Under the pieces are notes generated by a model, which was given only the letters and a program-made list of their open reading frames with translations, was not told the origin of the DNA and did no database searches. Source: Microvirga ossetica (lineage in GTDB: Bacteria > Pseudomonadota > Alphaproteobacteria > Rhizobiales > Beijerinckiaceae). From it: DNA of 64,000 nucleotides. A program made the position numbers and the translations under genes. The DNA is taken from assembly GCF_002741015.1 (NCBI RefSeq), contig NZ_CP016616.1:5296501-5360500 (forward strand), given 5' to 3'. Below are positions 34,755 through 43,550 of this stretch, piece by piece. The number at the start of each line of letters is the position of its first letter. The first letter of the stretch is position 1.

Positions 34755-36722
34755 CTATCGGTTTTTGTGCAGGAGCCAGACCAGATACGGCCCGCCGATG
34801 AGCGATGCGAAGAGACCTAAGGGAAGTTGGTAGGGAAAGCTGACGATCCGGGAGAGCCAATCGGCGCCGGTCATCAAGCCGGCGCCGATCAGGATCGATG
34901 CGAGCAGGTGCTGTTGCGCCTGTCCGAAACCGAGAAGCCGCGCCATATGCGGAGCGACGAGGCCGGCAAAGCTCAAGGGGCCGACGACGAGCGAGGCTGC
35001 CGCCGTCAAGCCTGCCGCGAACAGGATGAGGATCGTCCGGCTTGCCCTGAGCGGCAATCCCAGGGCGCGGGCCTGCCCCGTTCCCAGCGGCAGAACTGCG
35101 AGCCAGCGTGTCCGGAGCGGCAGAAGTCCCAGCAGAACCAGAGCGACGGCGAGCACGATCCACGCTTCGGTCCAGCTGATTTGGCTCGTCGAGCCGCTGA
35201 TCCAGGCGAGAAGTTGAAAGGCGCGCGCATCGCCGGTGATCATCGCCGCATTGACCAGCGCGTTGCAGAGCGCACCGGCCGCGAGGCCGCCGAGAAGGAG
35301 CCGCTCCGAATTCTCCTCCTGGCGCTGGGCGATTGCGAGGAGTGCTACGAGAACGACCGCGACACCCGCCGTTGCTCCCAGCAGGCGCTCCCCCATGCCC
35401 GGCGCGGTGAGAGCGAAGAGAACGGCCGCCAGGCCGACGCCCGCACCTGCGCTGACGCCCAGCACTTCCGGGCTCGCGAGTGGATTGCCGGTCATCCGCT
35501 GGAGGATCGTACCGGCCGCGGCCAGCATGGCGCCGGCTGCCGCAGCGGCAACGATGCGAGGTGCGCGAAACGGAAGGAGAGCGTCGAAGAGCGAACCGGT
35601 CGCCACGTTCCAGCCATCGGGACCCCGTCCGACGACGAGCGCCAGCGCGATCGTGACCAGAGCAAGCAGCAGGAGAGCGACGAGCGGGAGAGCGGGCCGG
35701 GCAATCCGCCGTTCCGACGCGAGCGGCAGGGAGGCTGGGGAGCGACGAAGGAATCTGAGGCGCGGAAGGAGATACAGAAGCAGCGGTCCGCCGAGCAGCG
35801 CCGTGGCCGCGCCGGTCGGCACCATCTCGGCGGAGCCTCCGGCCGCGAGCTGCACGAGACCGTCCGTCAACCAGAGTATGGCTGCTCCGATCAGGGGAGC
35901 GGATATGAGGATATCCTTCTGGCTGCGGGCGCCGCATAGCCGCGCGAAGGTCGGAGCAGCCAGGCCGATGAAGCCGATGATCCCGACCTCCGCCGTGACC
36001 GTCGTGGCGAGCCAGACGGCAATTGCCAATGCCAATAAGCGCAGAGCGAGAAGGTTGACGCCGAGGCTCTTCGCACTCGCATCGTCGAGACCGACGATTT
36101 CGAGCGGCCTGATCAGGATGAAGGCCGCAACGAGGGACACGACGAGCGTCATCGCGATGGCCTGCGCATGATTCCAACCCTGCTGCGTCAGCGAACCGCT
36201 GCCCCAGATCAGAAGGGACATCATGTACTCGCCGTTCGCCAGGATCAGCGTGGCGCTCAAGGCCATGGCAATCAGGGACACGACCATGCCGGCAAGAACG
36301 ACCGTGACCGGCTCGAGCCCTCGCTTCCAGGCAAGAGACAGAAGCAGGGCGACCGCTCCGAGGCCGCCGGCCAGGGCGACGGTTTCTCGCGCCGTATCCA
36401 TCAGTGCCGGCGCAAACAAGGTCGCGGCCGTCATGGCGAGCTGCGCGCCCGAGGCGATGCCGAGAGTGGAGGGATCCGCGATGGGATTGCGCAGCACCTG
36501 CTGCAACAGGGCTCCCGAAAGCCCGAGCGCCGCGCCGGCAAGGAGCGCGACGGCTGCACGGGGAAGAACGCTGTTGAACAGGAGAATGCGATTGAGATCG
36601 AAGCTCTGACCGGCGGATAGAGGCAGCAGGTTCAAGACCTGATACGCGCAAAGGCCGGCCGCCATGGCGACCGCAAGAATCCATGCCCAAGTGGAGGGAT
36701 GCTGGGTCAGCGCCTTAACCAT
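34755..36722 (-). CDS. fhuB: ferric hydroxamate ABC permease (FhuB-like, duplicated)
   Basis: A 655-residue inner-membrane protein made of two FecCD-type halves in tandem, about 20 helices, which is the architecture specific to FhuB. Each half has the pattern of ...LLAGAALGLSGALLQ and GIASGAQL in the first, and AAGAMLAAAGTILQRM and GVSAGAGVGL in the second. The GLAAPTFARL and GLVAPHMARL segments are the coupling regions to the ATPase. The start overlaps the FhuD-like stop by eight bases. The ATPase partner FhuC is encoded on the other strand after the receptor gene. Confidence 0.92.
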   Translation of the reverse strand: MVKALTQHPSTWAWILAVAMAAGLCAYQVLNLLPLSAGQSFDLNRILLFNSVLPRAAVALLAGAALGLSGALLQQVLRNPIADPSTLGIASGAQLAMTAATLFAPALMDTARETVALAGGLGAVALLLSLAWKRGLEPVTVVLAGMVVSLIAMALSATLILANGEYMMSLLIWGSGSLTQQGWNHAQAIAMTLVVSLVAAFILIRPLEIVGLDDASAKSLGVNLLALRLLALAIAVWLATTVTAEVGIIGFIGLAAPTFARLCGARSQKDILISAPLIGAAILWLTDGLVQLAAGGSAEMVPTGAATALLGGPLLLYLLPRLRFLRRSPASLPLASERRIARPALPLVALLLLALVTIALALVVGRGPDGWNVATGSLFDALLPFRAPRIVAAAAAGAMLAAAGTILQRMTGNPLASPEVLGVSAGAGVGLAAVLFALTAPGMGERLLGATAGVAVVLVALLAIAQRQEENSERLLLGGLAAGALCNALVNAAMITGDARAFQLLAWISGSTSQISWTEAWIVLAVALVLLGLLPLRTRWLAVLPLGTGQARALGLPLRASRTILILFAAGLTAAASLVVGPLSFAGLVAPHMARLLGFGQAQQHLLASILIGAGLMTGADWLSRIVSFPYQLPLGLFASLIGGPYLVWLLHKNR

Positions 36723-37674
36723 CGATGAGCGTCCCGCTTCCGGAAAACGCTTCCGTCAGAAGCCTCGCGAAGCGCCGCGCGGCGGGAAGGGCTCCGAATG
36801 GATTGACCGGGGCGAGCACGAAAACGCGGCCTTCGCGCACTGCCGGGAGTGCCTGCCACAAGGGGCTATGCGCAAGGGTGCTCTGCGCATCCGAAGGAAC
36901 TGGCGAGACGATCATGATCGACGCTTCGGGCATTGCCGCCAATGCTTCCAAGGGAACGGGCGCCGCGGCGGCGTAGCTCGTCGGCTTCGACCAGGCGTTG
37001 GTGAAGCCGAGACGCTGAAGCACGTCTCCGAACATGCTGTCGGCGCCGAAGGCGCGGAAGTGGCGCGCATCGCCGAGATTGATGAGATAAACCGGCCTCG
37101 CGGTACGCTCCGCGATCTTCCGGCGCGCCGTTTCGATCTCGATCAGGGATGCGTCGACATAAGCATTGGCCTGTTCCGCTCTGCCGAGACGCTCGCCGAG
37201 GGCCTTCGTCACCTGCTCGGCGGCGGCATAGGGGGGACGCCCCGGCTCGTAGATCGTGTAGGACGCGACGGGAGCAATCTGTTCGAGATTGCCGCGCGCC
37301 CACGCGAACCAGGGCGAGCTGACGATCAGATCGGGATTCGCAAGTTGCATCATCTCGAAGTTCGGAGAGCCGCGAAGGCCGAGATCGGCAACCTGCTCCG
37401 GCACAGGCGGCTCGATGGCGATCTTTCGAAACTGCACGAGCTCCGTTGCAGCGACCGGTACGACATTCAAGGCCAGCAGCGTCTCGAGCATCGCCCAGTC
37501 GACGACGGCGATCCGATGATATCCGTCGGCATGCGCCTTGCGGATGAAGGTCAGGCCAAGCCCTGCGCCGAGGAGACTACGCCGGGTCACAGCGAATGCA
37601 TTGCTTTGATAGGTGGGATGCATCGGCGTATGGCTGACTTCAGAAACGTCCTGCGGGAATGTGGTGTATTGCAT
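36715..37674 (-). CDS. fhuD: iron-siderophore periplasmic binding protein (FhuD-like)
   Basis: A 319-residue class III solute-binding protein (Peripla_BP_2). The signal has a twin-arginine motif TRRSLLGAGLG and ends near KAHA, so Tat export is likely. The binding domain has HRIAVVDWAMLETLLALN at its start and ANPDLIVSSPW mid-way. Two starts are possible: 37674, or 37623, which gives a more normal signal length; neither has a good ribosome site. It delivers ferric hydroxamate to FhuB. The gene is divergent from the receptor gene, with Irr-box-like motifs between them. Confidence 0.88.
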   Translation of the reverse strand: MQYTTFPQDVSEVSHTPMHPTYQSNAFAVTRRSLLGAGLGLTFIRKAHADGYHRIAVVDWAMLETLLALNVVPVAATELVQFRKIAIEPPVPEQVADLGLRGSPNFEMMQLANPDLIVSSPWFAWARGNLEQIAPVASYTIYEPGRPPYAAAEQVTKALGERLGRAEQANAYVDASLIEIETARRKIAERTARPVYLINLGDARHFRAFGADSMFGDVLQRLGFTNAWSKPTSYAAAAPVPLEALAAMPEASIMIVSPVPSDAQSTLAHSPLWQALPAVREGRVFVLAPVNPFGALPAARRFARLLTEAFSGSGTLIDG

Positions 37675-37862
37675 TCAATACTTGCGGCAACACACGATTT
37701 ACTTCTGTATTCGATAGTCTTGATGGCGTGGATCGGTGCAGTCACTCGACCTCGAGGCTCTTCCGAAGCGAGCTCGAACGTAGCCCAGAATGCGATGCCG
37801 TGATGACCGGCAAATTCGCCGCCGTCAATGGCTTTCTCCTAAAATATGAGTGATTGTAATAG

Positions 37863-37879
37863 TTTGGAAGGTTTCAAAA
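37863..37879. promoter_or_regulatory. Irr box (ICE)-like motif near fhuD
   Basis: TTTGGAAGGTTTCAAAA matches 12 of 14 defined positions of TTTAGAANNNTTCTAAA. The two mismatches are symmetric (TTTGGAA / TTCAAAA). It is about 190 bases before the fhuD-like start. Confidence 0.5.
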
Positions 37880-38072
37880 GAACGCTCCCGACCTTTGCGC
37901 TCAAGGAAGACCATCGTTGCATTGCACGCATCTGGGCATGGCTGCCCCGACAGAAAGTGGCTTTGCGGTGACACTGACATAGTCGCTTCATATGGTCCGG
38001 ATCAGAGCTTAAGCCTTCAGCCACAGGGTTTAAAAGGGAAAATCGCTTCGTTAAAATCATTATAAACTGTAG

Positions 38073-38089
38073 TTTAGAGTATTTCGAAA
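38073..38089. promoter_or_regulatory. Irr box (ICE)-like motif near siderophore receptor
   Basis: TTTAGAGTATTTCGAAA matches 12 of 14 defined positions of TTTAGAANNNTTCTAAA. It lies 105 bases before the receptor ATG, at the same distance as the motif before the other receptor gene (106 bases). Confidence 0.6.
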
Positions 38090-38193
38090 ACATAAATCTT
38101 GCCTCACTTAGGGCATGGTCATACTCAGGCAATATTGCTGATGAGCGCGTGCGCGGAGCCTTTGGGCTTCGGCATCGAACGCCCGGGGACACC

Positions 38194-40377
38194 ATGAATC
38201 GTCGTTATGTTTTGAGTATGGGCGTGAGCCTTGTGTCTCTCTCCTTGATGGTCGCGTCGAGCGGGCATGCCTGGGCCCAGACGCAGCCGGCCACCGGCGA
38301 GATCGCCCTCGAGACCGTGACCGTCGAAGGGCAGGTCGGATCGGGGACAGGTCCCGTCAACGGATATGTTCCCAATCGCACGACCACGGGTTCGAAGACG
38401 GACACGCCCATCGAGGAGATCCCGCAATCGGTCTCCGTCATCGGCCGCGAAGAGATCGAAGATCGTCAGGCTCAGAAAGTCGACGAGGCGCTGCGTTACA
38501 CCGCTGGCGTCTTTGCTCAGCCCTATGGTCTTGATTCCGACACCGACTGGTTCTTCATCCGTGGCTTCGATGCCGGGCAGACGGGCGTCTTCCTGAACAA
38601 TCTGCCGCTTTATCAATACGGCTTCGGCGGCTTTTATATCGATCCGTTCGTCCTCGAGCGCATCGAGGTCCTCAAAGGACCGTCTGCCGCTCTCTATGGC
38701 GGCTCGTCTATCGGCGGCCTCGTCAATCTCGTCAGCAAGCGCCCGACCACGGAACCCCTTCGCTATGTCGAGACCGGGATCAACTCCTGGGGCAACGGCT
38801 ATGCCGCATTCGACTTCGGCGGTGCGGTCGACAAGGACAAGATCTGGTCATACCGCCTGACCGGAAAGGTCTCCGGCGGCGGTTGGGAAACGGAGATCGC
38901 GGAGGATTTTCGCGGCGTCATTGCGCCCGCTTTCACCTTCCGGCCCAGTGCAGCCACCGCACTGACCGTGCTGGCCTCCTACCAGCACATGGATCTCATG
39001 CACACCGGCGGCTTCCTGCCTTACGTCGGCACGGTGGTGCCGGCCTCGTTCGGGCGCATCTCTCGCCGGTTCTATTACAGCGAGCCCGATATCGATCTCT
39101 ATCGCCGCGACCAGACCATGGTCGGCTACGAGTTCGAGCATGCCCTCAACGACATCTGGACGATCCGGCAGAACTTCCGCTACGCCTATACCGATTCCAG
39201 GGAGCGCGGTCCTTATCCCTATGGCTATCTCGACCCGGCGACCGGCTTCCCGGTCTCGACGCCCACCGGGCCGAACAACCTGCTTTACCGCATCGGCTTC
39301 CAGCATCACACGGTGGTGAACACGGCGTCTCTCGACAATCAGGCCGAGGCGAAGTTCGACACCGGACCGCTCAGCCACAAGCTGCTTCTCGGCCTGGACT
39401 ACAAGTACTACAACATCGACCATATCCAGGAATCCGGCGGCGGTACGCCGCTGAGCGCCACCAACCCGATCTACGGCACGCCGCAGGGCCCGACCGTTCC
39501 GTATCTCGACCAGAACCTGACGATGAACCAGGTCGGGTTCTATGCTCAGGATCAGATCCGCTTCGGCACGGGCTGGATCGCGACCCTGAACGGCCGCTAC
39601 GATTACGTCACGACCAAGAGCACCGACACGGTCGGCAACGCCAATTTCGATGACACAGCGGGCGAGTTCAGCGGCCGTTTGGGATTGGGCTACGAGTTCG
39701 CCAACGGCATGACGCCCTATGTCGCCCTGTCCCGGTCCTTCAACCCTGTCATCGGCTCCGATTTCTCTGGAAATGCGTTCGCTCCCGAGATCGGTCGGCA
39801 ATTCGAAGTCGGCCTCAAGTACAAGCCGACCGCCTTCGATGCGCTGATCACGGTGTCGCTGTTCGATCTGACGCGGCAGAACACCCTGACGTCCGATCCG
39901 GTCAACCCCTTCTTCGACGTTCAGCTCGGTGAGGTTCGCTCGCGTGGCTTCGAACTCGAAGGGCAGGCCAACATCACCGAAGGTCTGAAGGCCCTCGCCG
40001 CATTCACGGCCTACGACATCGAGATCACCAAGGACACCAACCCGCTGCTGATCGGCAATCGCCCCAATGTGGTGCCCGAGATCATGGCTTCGGGATGGCT
40101 GGACTACACGGTCCAGGATGGTCCGCTCAGAGGGCTCGGTTTCGGCGCGGGCGTTCGCTATGTCGGCTTCTCCTATGTAGACAACGAGAACACCCTGGAG
40201 GTTCTCGCCGCGACCGTGTTCGACGCCGGCATCCGCTACACGCGTGAGAACTTCACCGTGGCGCTCAATGTCAACAACCTGTTCGATAACGAATATGTCT
40301 CGTCCTGCGACACGCAGTTTACCTGCAACTATGGCGCAGGACGCGTCGCGACGCTGAAGGCGAGCTACAAGTGGTAA
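38194..40377 (+). CDS. TonB-dependent siderophore receptor (FhuA/FoxA-like)
   Basis: A 727-residue outer-membrane receptor. The signal peptide is residues 1-28 (cut after AWA), with a TonB box near LETVTVEG (38-45). The plug has EIPQSVSVIGREEIEDR and LKGPSAALYGG, and the barrel ends in SYKW. The Cys pair CDTQFTC near the C-terminus is typical of ferrichrome/ferrioxamine receptors. The ATG at 38194 has GGGGA upstream. FhuC overlaps or follows at once. With fhuD and fhuB divergent next door, this is the outer-membrane gate of the hydroxamate system. It differs from the receptor at 11145. Confidence 0.92.
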   Translation: MNRRYVLSMGVSLVSLSLMVASSGHAWAQTQPATGEIALETVTVEGQVGSGTGPVNGYVPNRTTTGSKTDTPIEEIPQSVSVIGREEIEDRQAQKVDEALRYTAGVFAQPYGLDSDTDWFFIRGFDAGQTGVFLNNLPLYQYGFGGFYIDPFVLERIEVLKGPSAALYGGSSIGGLVNLVSKRPTTEPLRYVETGINSWGNGYAAFDFGGAVDKDKIWSYRLTGKVSGGGWETEIAEDFRGVIAPAFTFRPSAATALTVLASYQHMDLMHTGGFLPYVGTVVPASFGRISRRFYYSEPDIDLYRRDQTMVGYEFEHALNDIWTIRQNFRYAYTDSRERGPYPYGYLDPATGFPVSTPTGPNNLLYRIGFQHHTVVNTASLDNQAEAKFDTGPLSHKLLLGLDYKYYNIDHIQESGGGTPLSATNPIYGTPQGPTVPYLDQNLTMNQVGFYAQDQIRFGTGWIATLNGRYDYVTTKSTDTVGNANFDDTAGEFSGRLGLGYEFANGMTPYVALSRSFNPVIGSDFSGNAFAPEIGRQFEVGLKYKPTAFDALITVSLFDLTRQNTLTSDPVNPFFDVQLGEVRSRGFELEGQANITEGLKALAAFTAYDIEITKDTNPLLIGNRPNVVPEIMASGWLDYTVQDGPLRGLGFGAGVRYVGFSYVDNENTLEVLAATVFDAGIRYTRENFTVALNVNNLFDNEYVSSCDTQFTCNYGAGRVATLKASYKW

Positions 40378-40415
40378 CGGGGAAGGCACCGTCTCCGGAC
40401 GGCGCCGCCGCTGCC

Positions 40416-41237
40416 ATGCCGAAAGCCATGACGATCGTTTTACGCCCAAGTCATGCTGGCGGGGTTCCCCTGTTCGAACTGACGGATGTCAGCTTCGCGA
40501 TCCCCGAACGCACGCTGCTTCAGCCTCTCAGCCTGTCCCTCCCTGCAGGGCAGGTGATCGGCCTGATCGGGCACAACGGCTCCGGCAAGTCGACGCTGAT
40601 CAAGCTGCTGGCGCGCCAGCAGCCCGCCTCCCGCGGCACCATCTCCTTCGAGGGCAAGGCGTTGCCCGACTGGGGCGACAGACCCTTCGCAAGACGGGTC
40701 GCCTATCTGCCGCAACAGACGCCACCGGCCTCGGGCATGCTCGTCCGGGAACTCGTGGCGCTCGGCCGGTATCCGTGGCACGGACCGCTCGGTCGCGTCA
40801 GTGCGACCGATCGGGAAAAGGTCGCCGAGGCGATGGCGTTGGCCGATGTCGAGCCCTTCGCCGACCGTCTGGTCGATACGCTGTCGGGCGGCGAGCGGCA
40901 GCGGGTCTGGCTCGCCATGCTGGTGGCGCAGGATGCCGAGTTCCTGCTGCTCGACGAACCGATCTCCGCGCTCGACATCACCCATCAGGTGGAGGTCCTG
41001 GCGCTCGTCCAGCGCCTGTCCCGGGAGCGCGGTCTCGGCGTGGTCGTGGTGCTTCACGACGTGAACATGGCCGCCCGGTTCTGCGACGAGATCCTCGCGC
41101 TGCACGGAGGCAGGTTGATCGCCCGCGGAACCCCGGATGAGATCATGACGCCGAGCCGCCTCGAGGCGATCTACGGCATCGCCATGGACGTCATTCCCCA
41201 TCCCGTCACCGGCCAGCCCGTCAGTTTCGTCCGCTGA
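40416..41237 (+). CDS. fhuC: ferric siderophore ABC ATPase (FhuC-like)
   Basis: A 273-residue ATPase of the FecE/FhuC family, energising the FhuB permease. Walker A GHNGSGKS is at 52-59, the signature is LSGGERQRVWLAM, Walker B is FLLLDEPISALD, and the H-loop is LHDVN. RELVALGRYPWHG before the signature is characteristic of FhuC. The start is uncertain: ATG 40416 is used, but a GTG at 40371 overlapping the receptor stop would add 15 residues and couple translation. It sits with the receptor, while its membrane partner is on the opposite strand. Confidence 0.9.
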   Translation: MPKAMTIVLRPSHAGGVPLFELTDVSFAIPERTLLQPLSLSLPAGQVIGLIGHNGSGKSTLIKLLARQQPASRGTISFEGKALPDWGDRPFARRVAYLPQQTPPASGMLVRELVALGRYPWHGPLGRVSATDREKVAEAMALADVEPFADRLVDTLSGGERQRVWLAMLVAQDAEFLLLDEPISALDITHQVEVLALVQRLSRERGLGVVVVLHDVNMAARFCDEILALHGGRLIARGTPDEIMTPSRLEAIYGIAMDVIPHPVTGQPVSFVR

Positions 41238-41294
41238 GCCTGCCCTCAACCTGCCGCTTGCCGTCATAGGCCACGGGCAGTACCTAGTTCCGCC

Positions 41295-43016
41295 ATGCGC
41301 CCGCTGCTCAATCGATTTTTCGCCTATTACCGGCCCCATCGTGGGCTGTTCGTGCTGGATTTTTCCTGCGCCGTCGCCTCCGGCCTGCTGGAACTAGGCT
41401 TTCCCATCGCCGTCAAGCTCTTCATCGACACCCTGCTGCCGACCGGCCAGTGGGGGCTGATCGCAGTGTCCTCGGCTCTGCTGCTGGTGATCTATGTCCT
41501 CAACGCCGGCCTGATGGCGACGGTGACCTATTGGGGTCACATGCTCGGCATCAACATCGAGACCGAGATGCGGCGCAAGGCCTTCGACCACCTTCAGAAG
41601 CTTTCCTTCGGGTTCTTCGACAACCAGAAGACCGGACATCTGGTGGCGCGCCTCACGAAGGATCTGGAGGAGATCGGGGAGGTCGCCCATCACGGGCCCG
41701 AGGACCTCTTTATCGCATTGATGACGCTGGTCGGGGCCTTCGCCCTGATGTTCACGGTCAATGTGCAACTGGCCGTGATCACGGCTCTCGTGGTGCCGCT
41801 CACGGCCTGGCTGACGACCCGCTACGGCGGGCGCATGACGCGCAATTGGCAGGCGCTCTATGGCCGGGTCGGCGACTTCAATGCCCGGATCGAGGAGAAT
41901 GTCGGCGGCATCCGCGTCGTCCAGGCCTTCGCCAACGAGGATCACGAACGGCGCCTGTTCGCCGCCGACAACCAGAGCTATCGCAAGACGAAGCTGGAGG
42001 CCTACCGCATCATGGCGGCCTCCACGTCGCTGAGCTATCTCAGCATGCGCCTGATCCAGATGGTCGTGATGGTTGCCGGCAGCTATCTGGTGCTCAAGGG
42101 CGAACTCAGCGCCGGCGGCTTCGTCGGCTTCCTGCTCCTCGTCGGGGTGTTCTTCCGCCCGATCGAGAAGATCAACTCGGTGATCGAGACCTATCCGAAG
42201 GGCATTGCGGGCTTCCGGCGCTACCTCACCTTCCTCGATACCCGGCCCGACATCGCGGACCGTCCAGGAGCGAGGGATGTCAGCAAGCTCAGGGGCGATA
42301 TCGAGTACCGAAATGTCCGTTTCGGCTATTCGCCGGGACGCGATGTTCTCAACGGCCTCGACCTGACAATCCGGGCCGGCGAGACCGTGGCCTTCGTCGG
42401 TCCCTCGGGTGCGGGAAAAACCACGATCTGCTCGCTGCTGCCCCGGTTCTACGAGGTCGACAGCGGCGCCATCACGATCGACGGCATCGATATCCGGGAC
42501 ATGACGCTCCGGTCGCTGCGCAACCAGATCGGAATCGTGCAGCAGGACGTCTTCCTGTTCGCGGGCACCATCCGCGAGAACATCGCCTATGGCCGCCTCG
42601 AAGCCAGCGAGGCCGAGATCCGGGATGCCGCCCGCAGGGCACGGCTGGACCAGGTGATCGATTCCCTTCCGGCTGGTCTCGACACCGTCATCGGAGAGCG
42701 CGGCGTCAAGCTCTCGGGCGGCCAGAAGCAGCGCCTCGCGATCGCGCGCATCTTCCTCAAGAACCCGCCGATCCTCATCCTCGACGAGGCCACCTCGGCC
42801 CTCGATACGGAAACGGAAAGGGCGATCCAGCAGGCTTTGGCCGAACTGTCGAAGGGACGCACGACGCTCGTGATCGCCCATCGCCTCGCCACCATCGTCA
42901 ACGCCGACCGGATCGCCGTCATCGATCACGGCGTCATCGTCGAGCAGGGCACCCATGGGGAGCTGCTGGGAAGCGGCGGTATCTACACTCGCCTGAGCGA
43001 GGCGCAGTTCCGGTGA
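41295..43016 (+). CDS. ABC exporter-type protein, fused membrane and ATPase domains
   Basis: A 573-residue half-transporter: six helices in about residues 1-310 (ABC_membrane), then an ATPase with Walker A GPSGAGKT, Q-loop QQDVFLFAGTIRENIAYG, signature LSGGQKQR and Walker B LILDEATSALD. It works as a homodimer or with an unseen partner in the inner membrane, and resembles lipid or peptide exporters such as MsbA. It starts 58 bases after fhuC in the same direction. In other bacteria exporter-fold proteins take part in siderophore uptake or release, so a role in this locus is plausible but unproven. Confidence 0.88.
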   Translation: MRPLLNRFFAYYRPHRGLFVLDFSCAVASGLLELGFPIAVKLFIDTLLPTGQWGLIAVSSALLLVIYVLNAGLMATVTYWGHMLGINIETEMRRKAFDHLQKLSFGFFDNQKTGHLVARLTKDLEEIGEVAHHGPEDLFIALMTLVGAFALMFTVNVQLAVITALVVPLTAWLTTRYGGRMTRNWQALYGRVGDFNARIEENVGGIRVVQAFANEDHERRLFAADNQSYRKTKLEAYRIMAASTSLSYLSMRLIQMVVMVAGSYLVLKGELSAGGFVGFLLLVGVFFRPIEKINSVIETYPKGIAGFRRYLTFLDTRPDIADRPGARDVSKLRGDIEYRNVRFGYSPGRDVLNGLDLTIRAGETVAFVGPSGAGKTTICSLLPRFYEVDSGAITIDGIDIRDMTLRSLRNQIGIVQQDVFLFAGTIRENIAYGRLEASEAEIRDAARRARLDQVIDSLPAGLDTVIGERGVKLSGGQKQRLAIARIFLKNPPILILDEATSALDTETERAIQQALAELSKGRTTLVIAHRLATIVNADRIAVIDHGVIVEQGTHGELLGSGGIYTRLSEAQFR

Positions 43017-43031
43017 GCAAGAGCTCTTGAG

Positions 43032-43502
43032 CTACCGGCCTGCCGCCTCGGCCCAGTAGTCCAGACTGCGGGCGTTGACCGGCGATCCGGCCGCGTCGTG
43101 AAGCGCGAGGATCGCCTCGTGAAAGCGCCGGGCCTCCTCGGGGCCGATCAGCAGCCCCAGGCTGTGAATGATCCGCGTGATCCGCAGGTGATTGTGATCG
43201 TAGCCCGTAAGCCACCAACGCGTGGTCCCGTAAAACCGGAGCATGCGCTCGGAGGCTTTTATCAGGGTATCGCGCGCCTGCGGATCGGCGCGAATTCCCT
43301 CGACCTCGGCAGCGCTCAGAATCGGCGATTGCGGCTGGGCTGCGCTGCGGGCCTTCAGGGGAAACAGCCATTGGATGTAATCGTGAACCTCCTCCAGCTT
43401 CTCATCGGAGTAGCCGAGCACATCATTCGCGAGTCGTCCCCGGCTGTCGCGTCCGGTCCCGGCGAGATAGGCGTGGAGAGGTCCTGTCGTCGGTAGAGCC
43501 AT
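43032..43502 (-). CDS. OGFr conserved-region protein
   Basis: A 156-residue protein matching the opioid growth factor receptor conserved region as it occurs in bacteria: HAYLAGTGRDSRGRL, then YSDEKLEEVHDYIQWLFPL, then the helical RMLRFYG segment. The family name comes from a eukaryotic protein; the bacterial function is unknown. No signal peptide or membrane segment is present. It is convergent with the ABC exporter gene, 15 bases away, and lies downstream of the TauE-like permease gene on the same strand. Confidence 0.82.
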   Translation of the reverse strand: MALPTTGPLHAYLAGTGRDSRGRLANDVLGYSDEKLEEVHDYIQWLFPLKARSAAQPQSPILSAAEVEGIRADPQARDTLIKASERMLRFYGTTRWWLTGYDHNHLRITRIIHSLGLLIGPEEARRFHEAILALHDAAGSPVNARSLDYWAEAAGR

Positions 43503-43550
43503 GGGTGCAGCCTCCGCGATGACCTCGACAGACTGACATCAAACGATGGC

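Larger units (their letters stand above)
37675..38193. other. divergent fhu control region
   Basis: About 520 bases between the divergent fhuD-like and receptor genes. I see no convincing gene. It carries two Irr-box-like motifs (37863-37879 and 38073-38089), an AT-rich stretch near 38020-38100, and otherwise ordinary composition. Confidence 0.6.

Noticed and set aside
33643..36690. A minus-strand open frame of over 1000 codons spanning the reductase and most of fhuB
   Set aside because: Only its last third is real (the SIP reductase). The upstream part is an alternative frame of fhuB, which itself has a clean 20-helix protein.
43017..43031. Short palindrome CAAGAGCTCTTG between convergent genes as a terminator
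   Set aside because: It has no loop and no T run, and 12 bases of symmetry alone can occur by chance.
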